17,237 nucleotides of DNA from Betaproteobacteria bacterium. Lineage in GTDB: Bacteria; Pseudomonadota; Gammaproteobacteria; Burkholderiales; Gallionellaceae. Under the pieces are notes generated by a model. That model was not told the origin of the DNA and made no database searches. It saw nothing but the letters and a program-made list of their open reading frames with translations. Location of the stretch: assembly GCA_028871775.1 (NCBI GenBank), contig JAGWMH010000010.1, positions 1 through 17,237 of the forward strand. The letters run 5' to 3'. The position numbers and the translations under genes were made by a program. Shown here piece after piece: positions 9,651 to 16,324 of this stretch. The first letter of the stretch is position 1. Every line of letters starts with the position of its first letter.

Positions 9651-11252
9651 ATGAGCACCAACCTCATTAAAGGTTCACCCACTTCACCTTGGGCACCACT
9701 GCGTAACAGGGTGTTCCGGATGCTGTGGATCGCCTCGATTGTCTCAAATATCGGTTCCTGGATGCACGAGGTCGGCGCAGGCTGGCTCATGACTTCGCTC
9801 GCGCCCAGCCCCCTGATGGTGGCTCTGGTGCAGGCGGCCACGACTGCCCCGGTATTTCTGCTGGCGCTTCCTGCGGGAGCACTTGCCGATATTGTCGATC
9901 GGCGACGCTACCTGATCACATCACAGGTCTGGATGATGATCACTGCTGCAACTCTTGGTGCACTGACACTTTCAGGAATGACGACAGCCCCAATCCTGTT
10001 GATCTTTACTTTCGCTCTCGGCATTGGCACCGCAATGATGATGCCGGCATGGGGCGCGATTACACCGGAATTGGTGCAGCGGTCAGAACTCCAGGCTGCC
10101 ATCGGCTTGAATACGATAGGGATGAATGTATCCAGATCCGTCGGCCCGGCGCTTGCCGGATTGATCGTTGCTGCAGCCGGGGCTGGAACGGTCTTTATCC
10201 TGAATGCCATTTCATTTCTTGCCGTCATTGCAGCCCTGAAAAGCTGGCAGCGCACGCCAACGGTAAGTGAGCTGCCTGCCGAGCGCGTCTTCGGGGCGAT
10301 TCGCACTGGGTTGCGTTATGCACTTTATTCTCCAGAGTTGCGGGCGGTGCTTACAAAGGGAGCTGCTTTTTTTGTATTCGCAAGCGCCTCCTGGGCATTG
10401 CTGCCGCTGATCGTTCGACAAGAACTTAACAGTGGCCCCGGCATTTATGGGCTGTTCCTGGCTTGCTTGGGCGTAGGCGCTATTGCCGGCGCGTTGTTGC
10501 TACCTCGTGTTCGCGCTCGTGTATCGCGAGATGGCATTGTGGCGGGCGCTACCGGACTTTACTCGATCGCCATGTTGGCGCTTGCCCATAGCGGGAATGT
10601 GTATGCGGCCGGAACGGCAATGCTGGTTACGGGAGTAGCATGGATCAGCGTGGTATCGTCATTGATGACGGCTGCCCAGACTGCCTTGCCGGGTTGGGTG
10701 CGGGCACGCGGCTTAGCACTCTTCTGGGTCGTTTTTATGGGAGGCATGGCTGCGGGTAGCACACTTTGGGGGCAGATTGCCTCGTGGGTTGGCATCCCCT
10801 ATGCCCTCACGGTGGCAGCCGTCGGAGCATTGCTCGGAATTGCCGCAACATGGACATACCGAATCGGGCAACATGATATGGCTGATCTTTCGCCGTCGAT
10901 CTACCGGCCGGCACCGATGCTGGCCGATGACCTCGAAATCGATAGGGGGCCGGTAATGGTGACGGTGGAATACCGCATCGATCCAGCAAGAGCCGATGAA
11001 TTCGCGAAGATCATGCATCAACGAATGCGCAGGATCAGGCGACGCGATGGAGCGTTCATGTGGGAGCTATTCAACGATATTGAGGATCCGGATCGTATGG
11101 TGGAATGTTTCATGGTCGAATCATGGCTTGAGCATTTGCGCCAGCATGAGCGGGCGACAATTGCAGATCGTGAAGTTATCGAAAAAACGCGGGCATTCCA
11201 TCTGGGCAGTGAACTTCCCAAGGTGGCTCACCTGGTCGCAAGCAATAACTAG
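9651..11252 (+). CDS. MFS exporter of the EntS-like MFS_3 family with C-terminal soluble domain
   Basis: This 533-residue inner-membrane transporter begins with PLRNRVFRMLWIASIVSNIGSWMHEVGAGWLM, the hallmark N-terminus of the EntS-related group (Pfam MFS_3, PF05977). Hydrophobic helices run to about residue 415 and include the motif-A-like loop LADIVDRRRYL. From about residue 434 a soluble segment follows (VTVEYRIDPARADEF ... RRDGAFMWELFNDIEDPDR ... VESWLEHLRQHER). It resembles a ferredoxin-like alpha/beta 'monooxygenase-type' domain, which is common at the C-terminus of this MFS subgroup. E. coli EntS exports enterobactin, but no siderophore gene is present here, so the substrate is open. 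AGAAAG lies just upstream of the ATG as a modest ribosome-binding site. Base composition is lower in GC than the RND operon. It points towards the ABC operon, which is on the opposite strand. Confidence 0.85.
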   Translation: MSTNLIKGSPTSPWAPLRNRVFRMLWIASIVSNIGSWMHEVGAGWLMTSLAPSPLMVALVQAATTAPVFLLALPAGALADIVDRRRYLITSQVWMMITAATLGALTLSGMTTAPILLIFTFALGIGTAMMMPAWGAITPELVQRSELQAAIGLNTIGMNVSRSVGPALAGLIVAAAGAGTVFILNAISFLAVIAALKSWQRTPTVSELPAERVFGAIRTGLRYALYSPELRAVLTKGAAFFVFASASWALLPLIVRQELNSGPGIYGLFLACLGVGAIAGALLLPRVRARVSRDGIVAGATGLYSIAMLALAHSGNVYAAGTAMLVTGVAWISVVSSLMTAAQTALPGWVRARGLALFWVVFMGGMAAGSTLWGQIASWVGIPYALTVAAVGALLGIAATWTYRIGQHDMADLSPSIYRPAPMLADDLEIDRGPVMVTVEYRIDPARADEFAKIMHQRMRRIRRRDGAFMWELFNDIEDPDRMVECFMVESWLEHLRQHERATIADREVIEKTRAFHLGSELPKVAHLVASNN

Positions 11253-11396
11253 CTGAACGTGGAAATGGGCACAACTGTTTGCCGCCCCCAGAATGTTGTC
11301 ATATGAATGTCGTATCTTGGACGAACAGCATCCGCCCAACTGCCTGTTGGCTATTGGCCACGCCCTGTCTCATTCCGGTCATCATTAGACGCAACG
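11253..11396. other. Convergent intergenic region
   Basis: The MFS gene and the ABC-2 permease end facing each other across 144 bases. I see no strong hairpin with a T-run on either strand; the best inverted arms are only four base pairs. No coding potential is evident. Confidence 0.4.
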
Positions 11397-12533
11397 CTAG
11401 AGTGTTCGCTTAAATAGCATTATCGCGGCCACCATCATCACGGCCATGAAAGCCGTAAGGAATCCAATGTCTGCCAGAACGGTGGTTAGTCCTGCGTTCT
11501 TGAAGAGCAATGCCTTCAGCGCATCTACGGCATAAGCCTCCGGATTTACCATGGCAAAGCTTTTTAACCAACCAGGCAAGCTCGCTGTCGGGTAAACGGC
11601 ACCACTCGGGAAAAACAGGATCACGTTCATAAATCCGCTCAACACACCAACGAGCCTCGGATGGTCAGCCCTTCCAAGAAGAACGAACATCAGACTCTGC
11701 AGGCAAAGCGTGGTGAGGATGATGACGACGAGCAATGATGCCAGCGACCCTATGTCAGTCGGGAGTGGAATACCAGTCATGATCATGCCTACCCCGAGTA
11801 CTAAAATTGACACTGTAGTCGTAATGGCAAGGCCGCTCAGTATGAGTCCTCCCACGATGTTGGCTTTTGTCAGTGGGGTCAGGAGATAGCTTTCCTCGAT
11901 GCCCAGAAAACGATCCATGACAATGTTGAATACACCCGTGGTGAGGGTTCCGAGAAAAATTGCCATGACCACAACACCGGGAACCAGAGACTGGAAATAA
12001 TCCACGCTGCGGTACAGATTGGCGTTGCGGACATGTATTTCGTCAGCCGCTTCCCGAATGGCAACGTAGCCGGGATGAACCGCGGAAACGGCTCCATTCA
12101 CGACACCTGTTATCGTTCCTGAAGATATGGCGTCGGTGTTGTCGAGAAAGAGCCCCACTTCGGGTCTTGATTTTAGGTCCACCCGCTTGCTGAAATCGGA
12201 CGGAATGATGAGTGCTGCTTTGTATGTGCCGTTGCGGACATCGGCGATTGCTGTTTGTTCATCCTCGGATTGAACAATGGTCAATGTCGCCGGGCCGGAC
12301 TCGACGGCACGGAGGTTGTCAAAAAGATCCCGCGCCTGTCGCCCAGAGTCATGATTGATTACTACAAGAGGCAGCGATTGCAGCTTCCCCTGAAACGAAT
12401 TGCCCATAATCACCAGATAGATGATCGGCATCAGAAAACTCATGCCGATCACAATCGGATTGCGCATAAATTTCTTGATGTCCCGGTCTATCACTGCGGA
12501 CAGTCTTCGAGCTGCCTCCGAGAAGTCGCTCAT
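11397..12533 (-). CDS. ABC-2 type transporter permease
   Basis: An inner-membrane permease of 378 residues from the chosen start, of the ABC-2 / YhhJ-YbhS type. The layout is a helix near residues 25-43 (PIVIGMSFLMPIIYLVIMG), then a periplasmic domain of about 120 residues, then five more hydrophobic helices. Known family members work as dimers; because only one permease gene is present, a homodimer is likely, unlike the E. coli ybhFSR system with two permeases. The frame opens at a GTG (12542), but the ATG at 12533 has a GAGG eight bases upstream and gives an ATGA overlap with the ATPase stop, as elsewhere in this operon. It is the last gene of the three-gene exporter operon. The substrate is unknown; relatives export drugs or hydrophobic molecules. 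Confidence 0.88.
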   Translation of the reverse strand: MSDFSEAARRLSAVIDRDIKKFMRNPIVIGMSFLMPIIYLVIMGNSFQGKLQSLPLVVINHDSGRQARDLFDNLRAVESGPATLTIVQSEDEQTAIADVRNGTYKAALIIPSDFSKRVDLKSRPEVGLFLDNTDAISSGTITGVVNGAVSAVHPGYVAIREAADEIHVRNANLYRSVDYFQSLVPGVVVMAIFLGTLTTGVFNIVMDRFLGIEESYLLTPLTKANIVGGLILSGLAITTTVSILVLGVGMIMTGIPLPTDIGSLASLLVVIILTTLCLQSLMFVLLGRADHPRLVGVLSGFMNVILFFPSGAVYPTASLPGWLKSFAMVNPEAYAVDALKALLFKNAGLTTVLADIGFLTAFMAVMMVAAIMLFKRTL

Positions 12534-13540
12534 CTTCCCCACCTCTGAGGCACTCCAGCGCCGATCAAGAGGCTCACTTTTTTCGCTTCACCTTCCCGAA
12601 TCGATTTTCCGGTGAAATGGATGAACACATCCTCAAGGGACTGCTCATGGATGCTTGCGGACAATATTTGACCTCCCGTCGACCTGATCGCATCCATCAA
12701 TGCGGGAAGGTTCGTTGCCCCACTGTCGACAGAAACACGCAAGGTCTCGTCCTCCATATGCAGATTGCGCACGAATGGTAATGCTTTTACGCAACTGACC
12801 AACCCATCTGACAGCCCCTCAACTGCGATCGAAACGATGTCACTGCCGGAAATCTCCCGTTTGAGTTGCGTCGGGCTGCCGATAACAATTACTTTCCCGG
12901 CATCGATAATGGCAATTCGGCTGCACAAGGCATCCGCCTCTTCCATGTAATGGGTCGTCAGAAACATCGTCGTCGAACTTTCCTGTCTGATCTGCCGCAA
13001 CAGATCCCACATGACGCGCCTCGATTGCGGATCCAGACCGCTCGAAGGCTCATCCAGGAAAAGTATTTTTGGTCTGTGCACAAGGCCTCTTGCAACTTCA
13101 AGCCGTCGCCTCATGCCGCCTGAATAAGCTGCGACAAGTTCGCCCGCACGAGAACTCAGCCCGACCATATCCAGGAGGTACTTGATCCGCTCTTTTCTTT
13201 CCCGCGCAGGAACCCCGTAAAAACGTCCGTAGACATCCAGGTTTTCATAACCGGTAAGATCCAGATCACTCGTCATCGCTTGCGAAATCACGCCTATTTG
13301 GCGCCTTACGTCGGCGGGATTTGCCACGACATCAAAGCCGGCAATTTTCGCGCTTCCGCCGGTAGGAATGATCAGCGTCGTCAGCATCCGGATCAACGTC
13401 GTTTTACCCGCGCCGTTCGGGCCAAGATAGCCGAATATTTCGCCGTCTGGCACATCGAAACTCACATTATCAACAGCGGTGAATGAACCAAATCTCTTTG
13501 TCAGTCCAGCCACTTCGACGGATTTGCCTTCCGCGCTCAT
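12530..13540 (-). CDS. ABC transporter ATP-binding protein (DrrA-like)
   Basis: The 336-residue protein is a single nucleotide-binding domain that powers the adjacent permease. All motifs are intact: Walker A GPNGAGKTT (40-48), Q-loop Gln87, signature YSGGMRR (139-145), Walker B ILFLDE (159-164), D-loop SGLD (167-170) and switch His197. After the NBD comes a C-terminal extension typical of DrrA-type drug-export ATPases, including SLEDVFIHFTGKSIREGE near the end. Its start overlaps the HlyD stop by ATGA and its stop overlaps the permease ATG, so the three are probably co-translated. E. coli YbhF has two NBDs in one chain; this one has a single NBD, so two copies would be needed per transporter. 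Confidence 0.92.
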   Translation of the reverse strand: MSAEGKSVEVAGLTKRFGSFTAVDNVSFDVPDGEIFGYLGPNGAGKTTLIRMLTTLIIPTGGSAKIAGFDVVANPADVRRQIGVISQAMTSDLDLTGYENLDVYGRFYGVPARERKERIKYLLDMVGLSSRAGELVAAYSGGMRRRLEVARGLVHRPKILFLDEPSSGLDPQSRRVMWDLLRQIRQESSTTMFLTTHYMEEADALCSRIAIIDAGKVIVIGSPTQLKREISGSDIVSIAVEGLSDGLVSCVKALPFVRNLHMEDETLRVSVDSGATNLPALMDAIRSTGGQILSASIHEQSLEDVFIHFTGKSIREGEAKKVSLLIGAGVPQRWGR

Positions 13541-14589
13541 GGTTCCGTTCTTTCCGCTATTTCTACGTCCACCGTCATCCCCGGTTTCAGTAGTCCGGCT
13601 GGTTCCTGAAACGCAATTTTGACGCGGAATGTTTTAATGTCCTGTCGACCGTTCTTTACGTCCTTTTGGGTTGCGAACTCTGCATACCGTCCAATCTCCG
13701 AAATTTTTCCTTTGAATTGTTTGCCCGAAGTGCCTTCGGTTCTTATCGTCACATCACCACCGACCGCAATCCTGTCCACCAGCGTCTCATCGACGTCCAC
13801 CCGCGCGTAAAGGCTGGCGAGGTCGACCACGGTCAATACCGTCACACCGGGGGTGACGGTTTCACCCTTTTCCAATGCCTTGAACACCACTGTGCCTGCA
13901 ATAGGGGTCGCAATGGCCATGTCGGCGAGCTTGGCCTGATTGAAAGCCAGGTTGGCTTGCGACTGCCTGAGATCCGAGTGGGCCAACTGAAGTTGATTCT
14001 GGGCAGTGCTCAATTGCGCGACGGCCGCATCTCTCTTGAACTGTGCCCCGATGATTTTTGACTTGGCTGACGATAAATCGGCCGCCAACGCAGCATGTAC
14101 CGTTGTGGCGGTATCAAGCGCATCCTGCGAGATAAATTTTTGCTGGAAGAGTAACCGCGCCCGAGCAAGTTTCCTGTCAGCATCGTCCATCTGGGCCTTG
14201 GCTTTCTCGGCGTCCGCTTGAATGGCTTTGATCTCGGCTTCTGTGTTCTCGATGTTTGCCCGTGCATATATGATCGACGATTCCGCTACAGCGATATTGG
14301 CTTGGGCCCGCTCCACCCCTGCCTTCGTCTGATCGACTGCGGCCACGAGATCATCGCTTTCGAGCCGGATGACGACCTGGTTTTTCTGTACGTGGTCACC
14401 TTCGTTACAGCAAATCTCCGAAATTCGCCCGGCAGCCTTTGGCGCGAGATTAACTTCCGGCCCCTCGACGATTCCAGACGTGCGTACGCTGGTGTCTGCC
14501 TGTTTGGATCCGTAGATTGCGTAATACGTCACCCCTGCTATCAACAGCAGAGCCGCTGCTACACTTAGACTTCTTGACCAGTTAGGCAT
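13537..14589 (-). CDS. HlyD-family periplasmic adaptor of the ABC exporter
   Basis: A 350-residue membrane-fusion protein with an N-terminal anchor (SLSVAAALLLIAGVTYYAIYG, about residues 7-27). A lipoyl half follows (GIVEGPEVNLAPKAAGRISEI...EGDHVQKNQVVIRLES), then a long coiled-coil hairpin from about 75 to 215 rich in Ala, Gln, Lys and Glu, and the returning half ATPIAGTVVFKALEKGETVTPG. It resembles YbhG/EmrA-like adaptors that connect ABC-2 pumps to a TolC-type channel. The open frame begins at a TTG (14598), but the ATG at 14589 is preceded by AGGGA at nine bases and is preferred. It is the first gene of the minus-strand operon. An unusual Cys60-Cys61 pair sits just before the lipoyl-domain EGD turn. 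The operon lacks its own outer-membrane channel; the divergent TolC-like gene is the obvious candidate partner. Confidence 0.9.
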   Translation of the reverse strand: MPNWSRSLSVAAALLLIAGVTYYAIYGSKQADTSVRTSGIVEGPEVNLAPKAAGRISEICCNEGDHVQKNQVVIRLESDDLVAAVDQTKAGVERAQANIAVAESSIIYARANIENTEAEIKAIQADAEKAKAQMDDADRKLARARLLFQQKFISQDALDTATTVHAALAADLSSAKSKIIGAQFKRDAAVAQLSTAQNQLQLAHSDLRQSQANLAFNQAKLADMAIATPIAGTVVFKALEKGETVTPGVTVLTVVDLASLYARVDVDETLVDRIAVGGDVTIRTEGTSGKQFKGKISEIGRYAEFATQKDVKNGRQDIKTFRVKIAFQEPAGLLKPGMTVDVEIAERTEP

Positions 14590-14608
14590 GGAGCACAATC
14601 CCTGATGA

Positions 14609-14614
14609 AATATA
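14609..14614 (-). promoter_or_regulatory. Possible -10 element for the HlyD-ABC operon
   Basis: Read on the minus strand this is TATATT, 20 bases before the preferred HlyD start, which would give a short leader. No good -35 hexamer lies at the expected distance, so the call is tentative; an activator-dependent promoter would be one explanation. Confidence 0.25.
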
Positions 14615-14618
14615 GCGT

Positions 14619-14663
14619 TTACACAATAACAGGGCCGGGCAAGTGATTAAGAACCTTACACAA
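14619..14663. promoter_or_regulatory. Direct repeat TTACACAA in the divergent region
   Basis: TTACACAA occurs at 14619-14626 and again at 14656-14663, a 37-base period, or about three and a half helical turns. Both copies precede the HlyD operon and lie between it and the TolC-like gene. They could be half-sites for a regulator of the divergent operons, but chance recurrence of an 8-mer is not excluded. Confidence 0.25.
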
Positions 14664-14682
14664 CAGTCAGGAATTTTGACTG
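14664..14682. promoter_or_regulatory. Perfect inverted repeat (possible operator or hairpin)
   Basis: CAGTCA (14664-14669) and TGACTG (14677-14682) pair perfectly around a 7-base AT-rich centre. It lies directly next to the second TTACACAA copy, in the space between divergent operons, where operators are commonly found. There is no T-run, so it is not an intrinsic terminator. Confidence 0.3.
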
Positions 14683-14697
14683 CAACAGACGTTCTGA

Positions 14698-14778
14698 TAT
14701 CAGCCCCGAGTAATTTACTTTCAACCGCCTGCACCAACTCCATCACCATCTTGCTATCCACCCCCACCTCCGCCTTAA
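14698..14778 (+). pseudogene. 3' remnant of a second glycine-zipper family gene (right repeat copy)
   Basis: These bases read YQPRVIYFQPPAPTPSPSC followed by Tyr, six prolines and a TAA at 14776-14778. This is the same tail as the damaged gene at the left end of the window. Homology begins abruptly at the TAT of 14698; the codon just before it is TGA and the upstream sequence is unrelated, so everything before the tail is lost. Four of the six differences from the left copy are synonymous in this frame (the other two change Ser to Phe and Ala to Thr). That indicates the copies diverged as coding paralogues before decay. No start codon or promoter serves this fragment. Confidence 0.65.
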
Positions 14779-14861
14779 GGGCGATAATTAACAATGCCGC
14801 TTAGTGTTTATTTTAATCTGGCGACTGGTTTACAGTGTGCGGGCAGCGCCGTCGGCAATAT

Positions 14862-14870
14862 TGTTATACT
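14862..14870 (+). promoter_or_regulatory. Extended -10 promoter for the TolC-like gene
   Basis: TGTTATACT fits an extended -10 element (TGn plus TATACT, one base from TATAAT). A good -35 box is absent at 17 bases, as is usual for extended -10 promoters. Transcription would begin near 14877, about 29 bases before the ATG at 14906, which supports that start over the GTG at 14804. Confidence 0.45.
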
Positions 14871-14905
14871 GTGTTTTTCAACATAAGAAAAATTACCCCG
14901 ATTTC

Positions 14906-16324
14906 ATGTGGCGATATTACACGGGTTTAGCCGTGGCGTTATTCGAGTGTGTATTGCTTGCCTGGCCGTCCAGCGCCCAGGGCAGTTTTGACTTGTTTGC
15001 CACCAGGCAATATGTTGCATCCGGTCCGTTTGCTTCCACCAGCGATGCCGCAATATGCCCGAAAGACAAAATAAAAAGCCAACTGACCCTGGCGGATGTC
15101 GTCGATCTTGCGTTGTGCAATAACCCGCAGACCCATTCAGTATGGGCGAACTCGCGTGTCCAGGCCGCGCAGCTGGGAAGCAGCCTGTCGGCCTATCTTC
15201 CTACCCTGAGCGGGCCAATTTCTGTGTTAAGCAGCCGGACCACTGTTGGAGCAACGACCACTGATTCCAGCCTGAAAAATGCGAGTGTATCGGCCAACTA
15301 TCTGTTGTATGACTTCGGAGGGCGTGAAGCCAATGTGGAAAATTCCAAGCAGTTGCTGGTTGCGGCAAATGCCACGCGCGACGAGACGTTGCAGGGCGTT
15401 TTCCTGACGGCGGTCCAATCCTATTACACACTGTTTTCGGCGCGCGCCAGCGTGCAGTCCTTCCGGATTGCCGAGGTGGCAGCGAGCAAAAGCCTGGATG
15501 CCGCTCAAGCCCGTTACCATGCGGGCACTGCGACGCAGGCTGATCGCTTGCAGGCGCAAACCGCGCTGTCCCAGACCGTGCTGAACCGGATTCGTGCCGA
15601 GGGAGATGCCGCCAATGCGCAGGGTACACTGGCCAATATCATGGGATTTGATGCGAACCAGCCTTTCGTGCTGGCGCCGGTGCCGGAACCGAGCCCTGAT
15701 TCCGTGGCAGAGCAGAGCATCGGCAAGCTGATTGCGGATGCGCGGCACAACCGCCCGGATCTGGCTGCGGCCGAAGCACAGATCAAGGCAGCCGAGGCGA
15801 ACCTGGCTGCCACCAGGGCCGCCGGCCTGCCGACATTCAATTTGAATGGGGGAATTTCGCGCTCCGAAGCCACGACTGCCGGCATAGCCAGCACCAGCCA
15901 CAGCAACAGCCTCGGTGTTTCGGTCAGCATGCCGTGGTTCAGCGGTTTCCGGGATACTTACAATAACCGTGCCGCACAGGCGCAACTGGAGGGCAAGGTG
16001 GCGGAGCGTGACCGGCTGGCGAACCAGATTGCGCTGGATGTATGGACAGCCTATCAGGCGCTGCTGACCAACAGCCAGGCACTGCGCGCCGCGGATGACC
16101 TGGTTGCCTCCGCCGACCAGTCCGAGAAAATGGCATTGGGCCGCTACAAGGCCGGAGTAGGCAGCATTCTGGATGCGCTGACCGCGCAGAGCACATTGGC
16201 CAGTGCGCGCCAGCAGCGCGTTTCTGCGCTGTATAACTTCCAGGCGAGCAAATTTGCCCTTGCCCAGGCCATCGGGCAACTTGATCTTACTCTGGTCGGT
16301 ATAAAAACTGAGGCATTGCCATGA
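14906..16324 (+). CDS. TolC-like outer-membrane efflux channel
   Basis: From the ATG at 14906 the product has 472 residues and begins with a secretion signal (GLAVALFECVLLAWPSSAQG, cleavage likely near residue 24). The mature part carries two outer-membrane-efflux repeats. The first has LTLADVVDLALCNNPQTHS, YLLYDFGGREANVENSK and ARYHAGTATQADRLQAQTALSQ; the second has RPDLAAAEAQIKAAEANLAATRAAGLPT, MPWFSGFRDTYNNRAAQAQ and GRYKAGVGSILDALTAQSTLA. These are the structural repeats of the trimeric alpha-barrel duct. There is no lipobox, so it is TolC-like rather than OprM-like. The frame extends upstream to a GTG at 14804, but that would put unrelated residues before the signal peptide and lies before the best promoter. 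It overlaps the MacA-like gene by ATGA, which makes it the natural outer-membrane partner of that system and possibly of the divergent HlyD-ABC operon. Confidence 0.88.
   Translation: MWRYYTGLAVALFECVLLAWPSSAQGSFDLFATRQYVASGPFASTSDAAICPKDKIKSQLTLADVVDLALCNNPQTHSVWANSRVQAAQLGSSLSAYLPTLSGPISVLSSRTTVGATTTDSSLKNASVSANYLLYDFGGREANVENSKQLLVAANATRDETLQGVFLTAVQSYYTLFSARASVQSFRIAEVAASKSLDAAQARYHAGTATQADRLQAQTALSQTVLNRIRAEGDAANAQGTLANIMGFDANQPFVLAPVPEPSPDSVAEQSIGKLIADARHNRPDLAAAEAQIKAAEANLAATRAAGLPTFNLNGGISRSEATTAGIASTSHSNSLGVSVSMPWFSGFRDTYNNRAAQAQLEGKVAERDRLANQIALDVWTAYQALLTNSQALRAADDLVASADQSEKMALGRYKAGVGSILDALTAQSTLASARQQRVSALYNFQASKFALAQAIGQLDLTLVGIKTEALP

Noticed and set aside
14804..14905. GTG-initiated extension of the TolC-like gene.
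   Set aside because: It would place a long unrelated segment before the signal peptide, and the best promoter (14862-14870) lies downstream of that GTG.
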